From Streptomyces beigongshangae (GTDB taxonomy: Bacteria; Actinomycetota; Actinomycetes; Streptomycetales; Streptomycetaceae), in the NCBI RefSeq assembly GCF_019710745.1, contig NZ_JAHKJW010000030.1, forward strand, positions 1-64,000: DNA of 64,000 bases, given 5' to 3'. Positions 8,421-18,387 of this stretch are shown here, piece by piece. A program made the position numbers and the translations under genes. Position 1 is the stretch's first letter. Every line of letters starts with the position of its first letter. The notes beneath the pieces were generated by a model, which ran no database searches, was not told where the DNA came from, and worked only from the letters and a program-made list of their open reading frames with translations.

Positions 8421-9098
8421 CTACTGCTCCGCCAGTGCCCGCAGCCGGCTGAGCGCCCGGTGCTGGGCGACCCGGACCGCGCCGGGTGACATTCCCAACA
8501 TCTGTCCGGTCTCCTCGGCCGTGAGGCCCACCGCGATCCTCAGCAGGAGCAGTTCCCGCTGGTTCTCGGGGAGGTTGGCCATGAGCTTCTTCGCCCATGC
8601 CGCGTCACTGCTGAGGAGGGCACGCTCCTCGGGGCCGAGCGAGTCGTCGGGCCGCTCGGGCATCTCGTCCGACGGCACGGCCGTCGAGCCGGGATGGCGC
8701 ATCGCGGCCCGCTGCAGATCCGCCACCTTGTGTCCGGCGATGGCGAAGACGAACGCCTCGAAGGGGCGCCCGGTGTCCTTGTAACGAGGCAGTGCGAGCA
8801 GCACCGCGACGCAGACCTCCTGTGCCAGGTCCTCCACGAAGTGCCGCGCGTCGCCCGGGAGCCGGGACAGCCGCGTACGGCAGTAGCGGATGGCCAGCGG
8901 ATGCACATGCGCGAGGAGGTCGTGCGTGGCCTGCTCGTCGCCCTCGACCGCGCGGTGGACGAGCGCACCGATCGCCCCTTGGGCATGAGCCGCCTCGTCG
9001 TCATGCATCGGTCCATGGTGCCTTGGCGTCGTCCGCTCCGTGGCACCGCGTCCGTAGTTGTGCACCGAAGCGTTATGAGCAGGTGCGCCGGAACTCAT
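8421..9098 (-). CDS. shbA: ECF-type RNA polymerase sigma factor, SigD/ShbA type
   Basis: 225 residues. Sigma region 2 covers about 45-125 (with FVEDLAQEVCVAVLLALP), region 4 the last 60 residues, ending in a recognition helix with GMSPGAVRVAQHRAL. Position beside bldM/whiD/guaB matches mycobacterial sigD; in Streptomyces the factor named ShbA, reported to transcribe the principal sigma gene hrdB, is of this group. Naming is from memory and context. Start ATG 9098 has GGGGAGG 9 bases upstream; ATG 9008 is a shorter alternative. In mycobacteria an anti-sigma gene (rsdA) follows; none is present here. Confidence 0.85.
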   Translation of the reverse strand: MSSGAPAHNASVHNYGRGATERTTPRHHGPMHDDEAAHAQGAIGALVHRAVEGDEQATHDLLAHVHPLAIRYCRTRLSRLPGDARHFVEDLAQEVCVAVLLALPRYKDTGRPFEAFVFAIAGHKVADLQRAAMRHPGSTAVPSDEMPERPDDSLGPEERALLSSDAAWAKKLMANLPENQRELLLLRIAVGLTAEETGQMLGMSPGAVRVAQHRALSRLRALAEQ

Positions 9099-9228
9099 CT
9101 CCTGCGCCCTCCCCTCCCGCTCGACCGACTCGTTCCCGAGGAACTCCACACCTCAAGGATGCGGCATCCGCCGGGAAACGGGGATCGAGTACCCCGAGGG
9201 CACCCTCCGATCCCCCGTCGGGCCCGGT

Positions 9229-9252
9229 CCCGCCCGCCTTCCGGCGGGCGGG
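9229..9252 (-). terminator. Terminator of bldM
   Basis: A perfect 10-bp GC stem CCCGCCCGCC/GGCGGGCGGG with loop TTCC, 28 bases past the bldM stop. Confidence 0.75.
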
Positions 9253-9279
9253 GAGCCCCGTACCCCCGTGGCGGTACAC

Positions 9280-9891
9280 CTAGCGGACCAGGCCCCATCG
9301 GAACCCGAGCGCCACCGCGTGCGCGCGGTCCGAGGCGCCGAGTTTCTTGAAGAGCCGGCGGGCGTGCGTCTTGACGGTGTCCTCGGAGAGGAACAGCTCA
9401 CGGCCGATCTCGGCGTTCGACCGGCCGTGGCTCATGCCCTCCAGGACCTGGATCTCCCGCGCGGTGAGGGTCGGCGCCGCACCCATCTCGGCCGACCGGA
9501 GTCTGCGCGGGGCGAGTCGCCAGGTCGGGTCGGCGAGGGCCTGGGTGACGGTCGCCCGCAGCTCGGCGCGGGAGGCGTCCTTGTGGAGGTAGCCGCGGGC
9601 ACCGGCGGCGACCGCGAGGGCCACGCCGTCCAGGTCCTCGGCGACGGTGAGCATGATGATGCGCGCACCGGGGTCGGCGGACAGCAGCCGCCGAACCGTC
9701 TCCACGCCGCCCAGACCGGGCATGCGCACGTCCATCAGAATCAGGTCCGAACGGTCGGCACCCCAGCGGCGGAGGACTTCCTCGCCGTTGGCCGCCGTGG
9801 TCACGCGCTCTACGCCGGGCACGGTCGCCACCGCGCGGCGGAGCGCCTCTCGGGCAAGCGGGGAGTCGTCGCAGACGAGGACGGATGTCAT
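9280..9891 (-). CDS. bldM: Orphan response regulator BldM, aerial-mycelium and sporulation regulator
   Basis: 203 residues, full length for BldM. The receiver domain (1-120) keeps the acidic pair VCDDS at 8-9 and Asp54 in LMDVRMPG. The LuxR/FixJ HTH (about 140-200) has LTAREIQVLEGM and NAEIGRELFLSEDTVKTHARRL. No partner kinase is adjacent. In Streptomyces BldM acts without phosphorylation, as a homodimer or as a heterodimer with WhiI, to turn on aerial-hypha and late sporulation genes. The start has GGAGGA 8 bases upstream. It is transcribed divergently from whiD with a long shared control region. Confidence 0.97.
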   Translation of the reverse strand: MTSVLVCDDSPLAREALRRAVATVPGVERVTTAANGEEVLRRWGADRSDLILMDVRMPGLGGVETVRRLLSADPGARIIMLTVAEDLDGVALAVAAGARGYLHKDASRAELRATVTQALADPTWRLAPRRLRSAEMGAAPTLTAREIQVLEGMSHGRSNAEIGRELFLSEDTVKTHARRLFKKLGASDRAHAVALGFRWGLVR

Positions 9892-10271
9892 GGCCGTCCT
9901 CCGCAGCTGATGCGCGTCACCTTGGGCCTCCAGGCTGGTACGAAATCGTCACCTGTGCGGTCGACCGTCTCGGACGCCTGCCCGAGCGCTTGTTCTTTCA
10001 ACCGCCTCGCACACTCAACGACGGTCACTCGAAAGAGTTACGGGGCGGTGAGCCACCTTCGGCACTCTACGTGAGGGGACGGACACGGCGCAGACACCCA
10101 CGGCAGACTCTCAAGGTTTCATCACAACCAATGCCCCATTTAGACGCTTTTGCTTCTATTTGTCAGCGTGTGGAGATAGATTCGCAATGAGTCATATTTT
10201 CATCTCCTTAGATCGCAGATGTACAGCGTCAGGCGCGTAACCGATCGAAGTGGCCACAAGGGGACAAAGCA
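9892..10271. promoter_or_regulatory. bldM-whiD divergent control region
   Basis: 380 bases with no gene. 10110-10215 is markedly less GC-rich than the rest of the window and holds the likely promoters for both directions; bldM would have a leader of 200 bases or more. Developmental sigma factor BldN and the WhiI-BldM dimer are known to act at bldM promoters in S. coelicolor; I cannot place their boxes with confidence. Confidence 0.6.
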
Positions 10272-10595
10272 ATGGCAGATTTCTCCCGCCTTCCCGGACC
10301 GAACGCGGATCTGTGGGACTGGCAGCTCCTCGCGGCCTGCCGAGGGGTCGACAGCTCGCTCTTCTTCCATCCCGAGGGTGAGCGCGGTGCGGCACGGAGC
10401 GCCCGTGAGAACTCGGCCAAAGAAGTCTGCATGCGGTGCCCTGTGCGGGCGCAGTGCGCGGCACACGCCCTGGCGGTGCGCGAGCCGTACGGCGTGTGGG
10501 GCGGCCTGACCGAGGACGAGCGCGAGGAACTCATGGGACGGGCCCGCAACCGCCTGGTCCCGGCCTCGGGCGGGGGCACCCCGCCACCCCGATGA
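10272..10595 (+). CDS. whiD: WhiB-like iron-sulfur regulator WhiD
   Basis: 107 residues. The four cysteine ligands of a [4Fe-4S] cluster are Cys23, Cys53, Cys56 and Cys62 (AACRG, CMRCPVRAQC), followed by the G(V/I)WGG turn at 74-78 and a basic C-terminal tail (MGRARNR). Wbl proteins with this layout bind the sigma-A/HrdB C-terminal domain. WhiD is needed for spore septation and maturation in Streptomyces; its mycobacterial counterpart WhiB3 occupies the matching position. The start has AGGGGA 8 bases upstream. Confidence 0.95.
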   Translation: MADFSRLPGPNADLWDWQLLAACRGVDSSLFFHPEGERGAARSARENSAKEVCMRCPVRAQCAAHALAVREPYGVWGGLTEDEREELMGRARNRLVPASGGGTPPPR

Positions 10596-10682
10596 AGGAA
10601 CGTTTCTCTAAACCGGCACGCACGCGCGTGCCCGCCTCTTCCGTCCCCCCGGCACCCCGACCCGTCCCGCAGGACCGGGCGC

Positions 10683-11579
10683 TCAGCGGGCCGCGGCCCC
10701 GGCCAGCTGGTCCAGCGTGGCCGCCACGGCAGGCACCTGGGCCAGATCCGGCAGGGTGAGAGCGACGATCTCCCGCTGCAGCACCGGTTCCACCGTCACT
10801 GTGCGTGCCCCCTTGGGGCGTACGGATTCGATGGCCAGTTCGGGCAGGACCGCGACCCCGAGCCCCGCGCCCACCAGTCCGACCACGGCCGGATAGTCGT
10901 CGGTCGCGAAGTCGATGCGAGGGGTGAAGCCCGCGCTCTCGCAGACCTCGACGAGCTGGCCCCGGCAGCGGGGACAGCCGGCGATCCACGGCTCACCGGC
11001 GAGATCGCCGATGGCGACCGCCCCCGCGCGGGCGAGCCGGTGGCCCTCGGGGACCAGGCCGACGAGCCGGTCCGTGAGCAGCGGGCGGATCACCAGGTCG
11101 TCCCACTCCTCGGCGCCCGGCGCCCCCTCGTACCGGAAGGCGAGGGTCACGTCGCAGTCGCCCCCGCGCAGCATCTCCACCGAACGCGGCGGCTCGGCCT
11201 CCTCCAGGGAGACCCGTGTGCCGGGGTGCGCGGCGCGCAGGGCGGCGAGCGCGGTCGGCACGAGCGTGGAACTCCCGCTGGGGAACGAGACCAGGCGCAC
11301 CCGGCCCGCCCGCAGGCCCGCGATGGCGGCGACCTCCTCCTCCGCGGCGGTGAGGCCGGCGATGATCCCCGCGGCGTGCCGGACGAGGGCCTCGCCGGCC
11401 TGGGTCAGCCGCATCTCACGGCCCGTACGGACCAGGAGCGGCGTACCGACGGAGGCTTCGAGCGCCTTCATCTGCTGGCTCACGGCGGGCTGGGTGCAGC
11501 CCAGGTCGCGCCCCGCCGCCGAGAAGGAGCCGGTGGCGGCGACGGCACGCAGGACGCGCAGATGACGGGCCTCTATCAC
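10683..11579 (-). CDS. LysR-family transcriptional regulator
   Basis: 298 residues. A winged HTH at 1-62 (HLRVLRAVAATGSFSAAG, then TQPAVSQQMKALE) is followed by a LysR_substrate domain (about 90-290). It is divergent from the MOSC gene at 11660 with 80 bases between them, the usual layout for a LysR regulator controlling its neighbour, so the MOSC and perhaps SDR genes are candidate targets. A paired cysteine motif GCPRCRG around 200 lies in the effector-binding domain; redox or metal sensing is only a thought. Confidence 0.92.
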   Translation of the reverse strand: MIEARHLRVLRAVAATGSFSAAGRDLGCTQPAVSQQMKALEASVGTPLLVRTGREMRLTQAGEALVRHAAGIIAGLTAAEEEVAAIAGLRAGRVRLVSFPSGSSTLVPTALAALRAAHPGTRVSLEEAEPPRSVEMLRGGDCDVTLAFRYEGAPGAEEWDDLVIRPLLTDRLVGLVPEGHRLARAGAVAIGDLAGEPWIAGCPRCRGQLVEVCESAGFTPRIDFATDDYPAVVGLVGAGLGVAVLPELAIESVRPKGARTVTVEPVLQREIVALTLPDLAQVPAVAATLDQLAGAAAR

Positions 11580-11659
11580 CCTTCGAGCATAAGCGAATCT
11601 TGGACACGAGGACGAATATCGCGTCGACGCTTTGGCCTCTTGTCGCCTAGCGTGCGGTC

Positions 11660-12373
11660 ATGAAGCTTCTCTCTGTGAATCTGGGCAGGCCCGAGGCCGT
11701 CGACTACACGAGCCAGGCCGAGGGCCTGACCGGGATCGACAAGCGCCCGGTGGACGGGCCGGTGCGGGTGAGCGCGCCCGGGCCCAAGGGTGTCGGCGGG
11801 AGCGGTCTCGCCGGGGACGCGGTGTGCGAGCTGCGGCACCACGGCGGGAACGACCAGGCGGTGTACGCCTTCGCGCGCGAGGACCTGGACGACTGGGAGC
11901 GCGAGCTGGGGCGGCCGCTGGCCGGCGGGACGTTCGGGGAGAACCTCACGACGGAGGGGATCGACGTGTCCGGGGCCAGGATCGGGGAGCGCTGGCGCGT
12001 CGGCCCCGAGGTCGTCCTGGAGGTCACGTCGGGGCGGGTCCCCTGCCTCACCTTCCAGGGGCACCTGGGCGAGCAGGGCTGGGTCAGGCGCTTCACCCGG
12101 AAGGGCGCGACCGGCGCGTACCTGCGGGTCATCGAGCCCGGGGAGATACGGGCGGGCGATCCGGTGGAGATCGTGCACCGGCCGGACCACGAGGTCACCG
12201 CCGCCTTCTCGTTCCGCGCGGCCACGCTCGAACGGACGCTGCTGCCAAGGGTGCTGGCCGCGGGGGACGCCCTGCACCCGGAGATACGGGACATGGCGCG
12301 GAAGTACGTCGAGAAGCACGGCGGCGTCGAGAAGCACGACGGCGCCGGGAAGCACGACGGTGCCGAGGTGTGA
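11660..12373 (+). CDS. MOSC-domain protein (YiiM-like)
   Basis: 237 residues. The MOSC core includes HHGGNDQAVYAFAREDLDDWE and TFGENLTTEGID, then the conserved cysteine in SGRVPCLTF, the residue that handles sulfur or molybdopterin in this family. YiiM-type proteins take part in molybdenum-cofactor-dependent reduction of N-hydroxylated compounds. The last 20 residues are a tandem 6-residue repeat (VEKHGG, VEKHDG, AGKHDG) from an 18-bp DNA repeat at about 12308-12367, absent from the family core. The LysR gene upstream is divergent. Confidence 0.88.
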   Translation: MKLLSVNLGRPEAVDYTSQAEGLTGIDKRPVDGPVRVSAPGPKGVGGSGLAGDAVCELRHHGGNDQAVYAFAREDLDDWERELGRPLAGGTFGENLTTEGIDVSGARIGERWRVGPEVVLEVTSGRVPCLTFQGHLGEQGWVRRFTRKGATGAYLRVIEPGEIRAGDPVEIVHRPDHEVTAAFSFRAATLERTLLPRVLAAGDALHPEIRDMARKYVEKHGGVEKHDGAGKHDGAEV

Positions 12374-12450
12374 ACGGAACACCGGCCACGGGCGTTCCCC
12401 CGGGTCCCGTACGGCACGGAGGGCGCGCGGCGGGTCACTAACCTGGGCCC

Positions 12451-13224
12451 ATGACAACGGCTCTGATTACGGGATCGACCGCGGGCATCGGCGCCGCCTT
12501 CGCACGACGGCTGGCCGCCGACGGGCACAACCTCGTGCTGGTGGCGCGCGACACGGAGCGGCTCGGCGAGCAGGCGACGGAACTGCACGACCGGCACGGC
12601 ATCGAGGCGGAGGTGCTGACGGCGGACCTGGCGACGGACGCGGGCATCGAGGCGGTGGCCGCCCGCCTCTCGGACCCCAGAGCCGCGATCGACCTGCTCG
12701 TCAACAACGCGGGCTTCGGCAACAAGGGCCTCTATCTGGACGTACCGATGGCGGACGAGCTGAGGATGCTCAAGGTGCACTGCGAGGCGGTGCTCCGGCT
12801 GACGTCGGCCGCGGCCGGAGCGATGCGCGAGCGCGGGCGCGGCGGTGTCGTCAACGTCGCCTCGACGGCGGCGTTCCTGCCGCGCGGCACGTACGGGGCG
12901 TCGAAGGCGTGGGTGGTGCAGTTCACCCAGGGCGTGGCGAAGGACCTGGCGGGCAGCGGTGTCCGGCTGATGGCGCTGTGTCCCGGGTTCGTGCGGACCG
13001 AGTTCCACGAGCGGGCCGGGATGGGCACGGACAACATCCCCGGCTGGATGTGGCTGGACGCCGACAAGGTGGTCGCCGCCGCGCTGGCCGACCTGGCGCG
13101 CGGCAAGGTGCTGTCCATTCCGGACCCGCGCTACAAGACCCTGATGGGCGTGGCGAAGGTGGCTCCGCGGGGACTGCTCGGCGGCATCAGCTCGAAGGCG
13201 GGCCGCAGGTACGGACCGAAGTGA
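12451..13224 (+). CDS. Short-chain dehydrogenase/reductase
   Basis: 257 residues, classical SDR. Cofactor motif TGSTAGIG (7-14), NNAG near 90, catalytic Ser in VASTAAF, and the YGASK Tyr-Lys pair near 150. Basic residues after the second strand (VARDTERL) favour NADP(H). The C-terminal part has the PGFVRTEFH segment of DltE/YqjQ-type SDRs. Substrate unknown. It follows the MOSC gene by 77 bases and may be co-transcribed. Confidence 0.9.
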   Translation: MTTALITGSTAGIGAAFARRLAADGHNLVLVARDTERLGEQATELHDRHGIEAEVLTADLATDAGIEAVAARLSDPRAAIDLLVNNAGFGNKGLYLDVPMADELRMLKVHCEAVLRLTSAAAGAMRERGRGGVVNVASTAAFLPRGTYGASKAWVVQFTQGVAKDLAGSGVRLMALCPGFVRTEFHERAGMGTDNIPGWMWLDADKVVAAALADLARGKVLSIPDPRYKTLMGVAKVAPRGLLGGISSKAGRRYGPK

Positions 13225-13548
13225 GCGCGCGGGAGCGGTATCGGTGTCGGTACCGCCCCCGGGCACCGCTCCTCGTGCGGCGAACGCGTCGGCTCCTGTG
13301 CATCCGGTACGACAGCTAGCCGGCCGGAAGCCGGACCAGGGATCCACGATCGCCGTCCGGCCGGCCCCGGAAGCGCGTCAACCGCTGGCGCGTTCGCCCG
13401 CCCGATTGCCCGGTTTCGCTTGCCAGCCTCCCTCTCGAACGATTCACTTGCACGAAGTGCGGTGAAACTAGTAGTGGGGGAACCGTCGGCGCGGAACCGT
13501 ACGGGGTGACCGACAAGGACGGGCGGGAAGCCGACAGGGGAGGTGCTC
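13225..13548. promoter_or_regulatory. Intergenic region upstream of AbiL-like pair, with palindrome
   Basis: No gene seen. An imperfect palindrome at 13443-13466 (TTCAC...GTGAA outside, CACTT...AAGTG inside) lies about 80 bases before the start, close to a TAGTAG sequence that could be a -10 box. The ATG at 13549 is preceded by GGGGAGG. Confidence 0.4.
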
Positions 13549-14919
13549 ATGCTGCTGAACTTCCGGGTGGCCAATCACAGGTCGATACGGGATGAGCTGG
13601 AGTGGCAGCTCCATCCGGTGTACGACAGCGACCGGCCGGCGGGCACCTCCTGGCGGGCCGTCCCGGTGGCGGGCATCTTCGGTTCCAACGCGGCGGGCAA
13701 GTCGAACGTGGTGGACGCGTTGCGTTTCATGGCCGACATGGTCAGCCGTTCCCACCTGCTGGCGGAGGACGGCGAGGGCGTCGGGCGGCACCCCTTCCTC
13801 CTGGACACCGTGGCTCCCGCCGACTCGTCCTGGTACGCCGCCGACCTGCTGCTGCGCGGGGTGCGGTACGTGTACGGCTTCGAACTCGACGACGAGTCCG
13901 TGACCGGTGAGTGGCTCTACTCCTATCCCGAGGGCCGCAAGCGGGTGGTGTTCGAGAGGGACGGGGAGAAGTTCCACGTCGGCAGCACGCAGCAGGAGCA
14001 GAAGGAGTTGCACACGGTCGCGGACGTGACCGCTCCGAACGCCCTCTTCCTGTCGATGGCGGCACGGTCCCGGGCGTCGGTCGGTCCGGTGGCTCGGGTG
14101 TACCGCTGGTTCCGTCGCGACGTGATCTTCAGCGGTCCCGCCGTGAGCACGGCTCTCCGCGGCCGTCCCCTCTTCACCCGGCATCTGGCGCGCCGTCTGG
14201 AGAGCCTGGGCGAGCCGGCACATCTGCGGGAACTGCTGCGGGCCGCCGACCTCGGCATCGAGGACTACCGGGTGGAGTCGGTCGAGGAGGACATGTACGC
14301 GGACACCAGGCCGCGGCTCAAGGCCCAGCCCCCTCCGGACGGCAGACAGCAGGATCTCCTGTCCGAGATGCCGGCGTCGAGACCACGGCGCATGCGCCAC
14401 GAGCTGCTGCTGCGGCACACCGGTCGGAACGGTTCGTTCGAACTGCCGCTGTCCGCGGAGTCCGCCGGGACCCAGACGCTCGTGGACTACGCCTTCGCGC
14501 TGGACCAGGTGACCCGGTCGGGCGGCACCCTCGTCGTCGACGAACTGGACAGCAGTCTGCACCCACGCCTGAGCGCGTTCCTCGTCGGCCTCTTCCAGGA
14601 TCCGGAGCGCAATCCGCTCGGCGCCCAGCTCCTCTTCACCAGCCATGACGCGAGCCTGCTCGGCCGCAGGGCCGGAGAGGACATCCTGAAACGCGACCAG
14701 ATCTGGTTCGCGACGAAGAACGAGTACGGGGAGACGTCGCTCTACCCGCTCTCGGATTTCCGGCCCCGGCAGGAGGAGAACCGGGAGCGCCGTTATCTGG
14801 ACGGAAGTTATGGGGCGGTGCCGCGGATCGACGACACGTTCGCGTTCGCGGTCGCCGGACGAGGGGGAGCGGATGGCGAGGCAGCCGAAACCGGACGGCC
14901 GGAGGGCTCCGAGACGTGA
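13549..14919 (+). CDS. AAA/OLD-like ATPase, AbiLi/RloA type, putative phage defence
   Basis: 456 residues. Walker A GSNAAGKS at 45-52, directly after the LLNFRVANHRSIRD opening common to RloA/AbiLi ATPases; Walker B LVVDELDSSLHP near 330 followed by a switch TSHD. The ABC-type signature SAESAGTQTL lies just before Walker B. The stop overlaps the next gene, a RloB homologue, which together define the AbiL-type two-gene defence module. The target and effect on phage are not knowable here. The pair sits between core genes that are otherwise syntenic, suggesting later insertion. Confidence 0.88.
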   Translation: MLLNFRVANHRSIRDELEWQLHPVYDSDRPAGTSWRAVPVAGIFGSNAAGKSNVVDALRFMADMVSRSHLLAEDGEGVGRHPFLLDTVAPADSSWYAADLLLRGVRYVYGFELDDESVTGEWLYSYPEGRKRVVFERDGEKFHVGSTQQEQKELHTVADVTAPNALFLSMAARSRASVGPVARVYRWFRRDVIFSGPAVSTALRGRPLFTRHLARRLESLGEPAHLRELLRAADLGIEDYRVESVEEDMYADTRPRLKAQPPPDGRQQDLLSEMPASRPRRMRHELLLRHTGRNGSFELPLSAESAGTQTLVDYAFALDQVTRSGGTLVVDELDSSLHPRLSAFLVGLFQDPERNPLGAQLLFTSHDASLLGRRAGEDILKRDQIWFATKNEYGETSLYPLSDFRPRQEENRERRYLDGSYGAVPRIDDTFAFAVAGRGGADGEAAETGRPEGSET

Positions 14920-15505
14920 GTCGAGCCTGCGCCGCAGACCTCCCCACCGTGAACCGTTACCGCCCGTCCTGGTGGTGTGCGGCGCGAGGAACACCGAACC
15001 GGCCTATTTGCGCGGGCTGTTGAAGAACGTCGACAACCGGGCCGTCGATGTGAAGATCAAGATATGTGACAAGGACCCGGTCTCGGTGGTCCGGCACGCC
15101 AAGGACGAACGGGACAGGGCGCGCGGCCACTACAAGTGGACGTGGTGCGTCCTGGACGTCGACGAGTTCGCCCACCTCGAAGAAGCCCTCCGCCTCGCCG
15201 AATCCGAGCGCATCGACGTCGCCCTGTCCAACCCCTGCTTCGAGCTGTGGCTGCTCCTCCACTTCCGCGACCACCGGGCCGCCGTGACCGATTTCCGGCA
15301 GGCCAGGGAGCGCCTTCTCCCCCACCATCCCGGCTACAGCAAGATCGCCCGTGAATTCGACTTCGAGCGCTACCGCGCGGGATGGCCGACGGCGGTCGAG
15401 CGAGCGGAAAAACTCGCCCTGCCGGGTGAGGAGCACAAGGTGAACCCGTCGAGCGGCATGTGGCGGCTGGTCCGGCAGATCGTGCCGGAGCATCTGCAGA
15501 CCTGA
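14873..15505 (+). CDS. RloB/AbiLii-family protein, partner of the upstream ATPase
   Basis: 210 residues. The RloB domain starts after a basic 28-residue tail: VVCGARNTEPAYLRGLL (about 33-49), then the acidic motif VLDVDEF near 95 and the NPCFELWLLLHF segment near 122, all hallmarks of this TOPRIM-like family. It is the presumed nuclease or effector of the AbiL system. Start ATG 14873 lies 47 bases inside the ATPase gene, with GGGGGAG upstream, so translation is coupled. Confidence 0.87.
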   Translation: MARQPKPDGRRAPRRESSLRRRPPHREPLPPVLVVCGARNTEPAYLRGLLKNVDNRAVDVKIKICDKDPVSVVRHAKDERDRARGHYKWTWCVLDVDEFAHLEEALRLAESERIDVALSNPCFELWLLLHFRDHRAAVTDFRQARERLLPHHPGYSKIAREFDFERYRAGWPTAVERAEKLALPGEEHKVNPSSGMWRLVRQIVPEHLQT

Positions 15506-15518
15506 CCACCACACCAAC

Positions 15519-15562
15519 CGAACCGCTGCCTCCGCCGCAGCGAACCACTGCCTCCGCCGCAT
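15519..15562. repeat. 22-bp tandem duplication
   Basis: 15519-15540 and 15541-15562 differ at two positions. They lie just past the RloB stop. Confidence 0.8.
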
Positions 15563-15605
15563 CGGCCCGGTGCCACGCCCCGTCCAAGGAGGCGACCGCC
15601 TCCGC

Positions 15606-15818
15606 TCAACCGCGTACGGCCGTCCGCACGAACGCCGTCCACTGGGTGGCGGGGACACCGATGCCCGCCACGTCCGGCCGCCTGGAGTCTCGGACGTGCA
15701 CGGTGGGCCCTGCCGTAGCGACCTCGGCGCACTGCCCTCCGTCTCCTGCGCTGCAACTGCTTTTCACCCAGGTCGGCTCGGCTACCTGATCAACCCTCCC
15801 CGATACATACCGACACAT
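15606..15818 (-). CDS. DUF397-domain protein (lone copy)
   Basis: About 70 residues with the DUF397 core TWVKSSCSAGDGGQCAEVA followed by VHVRDSRRPD. Such proteins usually sit beside an Scr1/WhiJ-type HTH gene and can behave as its small partner; here no HTH gene is adjacent, so it looks orphaned. The start is uncertain: ATG 15818 or ATG 15848. Its 5' region is made of 10-bp repeats. Confidence 0.7.
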   Translation of the reverse strand: MCRYVSGRVDQVAEPTWVKSSCSAGDGGQCAEVATAGPTVHVRDSRRPDVAGIGVPATQWTAFVRTAVRG

Positions 15819-15840
15819 ACCGATACACCCCGATAAGCCC
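15801..15840. repeat. 10-bp tandem repeat
   Basis: Four decamers close to CGATACATAC (15801-15810, 15811-15820, 15821-15830, 15831-15840, last one degenerate) over the 5' end of the DUF397 gene. Confidence 0.75.
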
Positions 15841-15943
15841 TGGATCATGACTCGTTCCGAGCCGGAAGGGGGTCCGGTCCCAGAGGGCGGGGCCGGCCCC
15901 AGGGGTGGCCGGGGGCGTGTGCGGGAGCTTCTGACAGTCCGAA

Positions 15944-15979
15944 GGCCCGGTGTCCTGTCGTGTGACAGGACACCGGGCC
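15944..15979 (-). terminator. Terminator of groEL
   Basis: A perfect 16-bp stem GGCCCGGTGTCCTGTC (15944-15959) paired with 15964-15979 around GTGT, 25 bases past the groEL stop. Confidence 0.9.
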
Positions 15980-16004
15980 CTCAGGTGTGGATCAGCGGAC
16001 TGCG

Positions 16005-17630
<1,626 letters not shown>

Positions 17631-17664
17631 GGAGCTGATTCAGTCCTCTCGAAAAAAACGAACG

Positions 17665-17725
17665 GCGCCCCCAGCACCCGGCTTTTCCGTACTCGTGCTG
17701 CAGTACTCGCGGGGGCCGGGGGCGC
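17665..17725 (-). promoter_or_regulatory. Hairpin in the groES-groEL intergenic region
   Basis: GCGCCCCC (17665-17672) can pair with GGGGGCGC (17718-17725), and CAGCAC (17673-17678) with GTGCTG (17695-17700). It could be an attenuating terminator or RNA-processing site giving separate groES and groESL messages. Confidence 0.55.
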
Positions 17726-17748
17726 AGTTCGGAGCAAACCCGGGTGAA

Positions 17749-18057
17749 TTACTTCTCGATGATCGCGAGCACGTCGCGAGCCGAGAGGACGAGGTACTCC
17801 TCGCCGTTGTACTTCACTTCGGTGCCGCCGTACTTGCTGTACAGCACGATGTCGCCGGTCTTCACGTCGAGCGGAAGACGCTCGCCGTTCTCGAAGCGGC
17901 CCGGACCCACGGCAAGGACGACGCCCTCCTGGGGCTTCTCCTTCGCGGTGTCCGGGATGACCAGGCCAGAGGCGGTGGTCTGCTCGGCGTCGAGCGGCTG
18001 GACCACAATGCGGTCCTCGAGCGGCTTGATGGCAACCTTGGAGCTGGTGGTCGTCAC
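17749..18057 (-). CDS. groES: 10-kDa co-chaperonin GroES
   Basis: 102 residues, the usual length. Core IKPLEDRIVVQPLDAEQTTASG, the mobile loop around 25-40, and the C-terminal KYGGTEVKYNGEEYL segment are all present. First gene of the groES-groEL unit; two CIRCE operators lie upstream. Confidence 0.98.
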   Translation of the reverse strand: MTTTSSKVAIKPLEDRIVVQPLDAEQTTASGLVIPDTAKEKPQEGVVLAVGPGRFENGERLPLDVKTGDIVLYSKYGGTEVKYNGEEYLVLSARDVLAIIEK

Positions 18058-18154
18058 GATCCGACCTCCCCCTTCGGAGATCTCACGGGGTTAACTGTCT
18101 GAGGTGGCGACCAGGTGGATCCGTCGTCGCGGGTGCCGGACCTGCCCGTCGCTA

Positions 18155-18181
18155 TTGGCACTCTCCTGCGGTGAGTGCCAG
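18155..18181. promoter_or_regulatory. CIRCE operator 1 (HrcA site)
   Basis: TTGGCACTC - 9 bases - GAGTGCCAG, an inverted repeat close to the CIRCE consensus TTAGCACTC-N9-GAGTGCTAA. About 100 bases upstream of the groES start. HrcA repressor binding under normal temperature is the known role. Confidence 0.93.
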
Positions 18182-18201
18182 AGCTGAGACTATGACTGTG
18201 A

Positions 18202-18228
18202 TTAGCACTCGGTCAAGCGGAGTGCCAG
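18202..18228. promoter_or_regulatory. CIRCE operator 2 (HrcA site)
   Basis: TTAGCACTC - 9 bases - GAGTGCCAG; the left arm matches the consensus exactly. Centre-to-centre distance from the first box is 47 bases, about 4.5 helical turns. Confidence 0.95.
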
Positions 18229-18312
18229 TTGCCTCCGGCGGATGGCGGAGATTCGGGGCTCACCCGGTCCGCGCGAACGCCCTGTGGCCGCGCCCCCGCA
18301 ACCCCGCCGATT

Positions 18313-18363
18313 CCGTCCGCGGGCTCGGTGGAGGGCTGCTCGCGCGGTTCCCCGCGCCCCCGG
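18313..18363 (-). repeat. Dispersed GC-rich element, copy E
   Basis: Reads on the minus strand as GGGGCGCGGGGAACCGCGCG followed by AGCAGCCC..CACCG, the same element as at 19344, 24615, 26052, 34711 and 59163. It lies just downstream of the polysaccharide deacetylase gene. Confidence 0.8.
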
Positions 18364-18387
18364 ATGGCCGCGGGCGAGACCTCTCCA

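Noticed and set aside
18313..18363. Transposon ends for the dispersed elements
   Set aside because: No transposase, no target-site duplications visible and copies are only about 45 bp; better described as a dispersed palindromic element.
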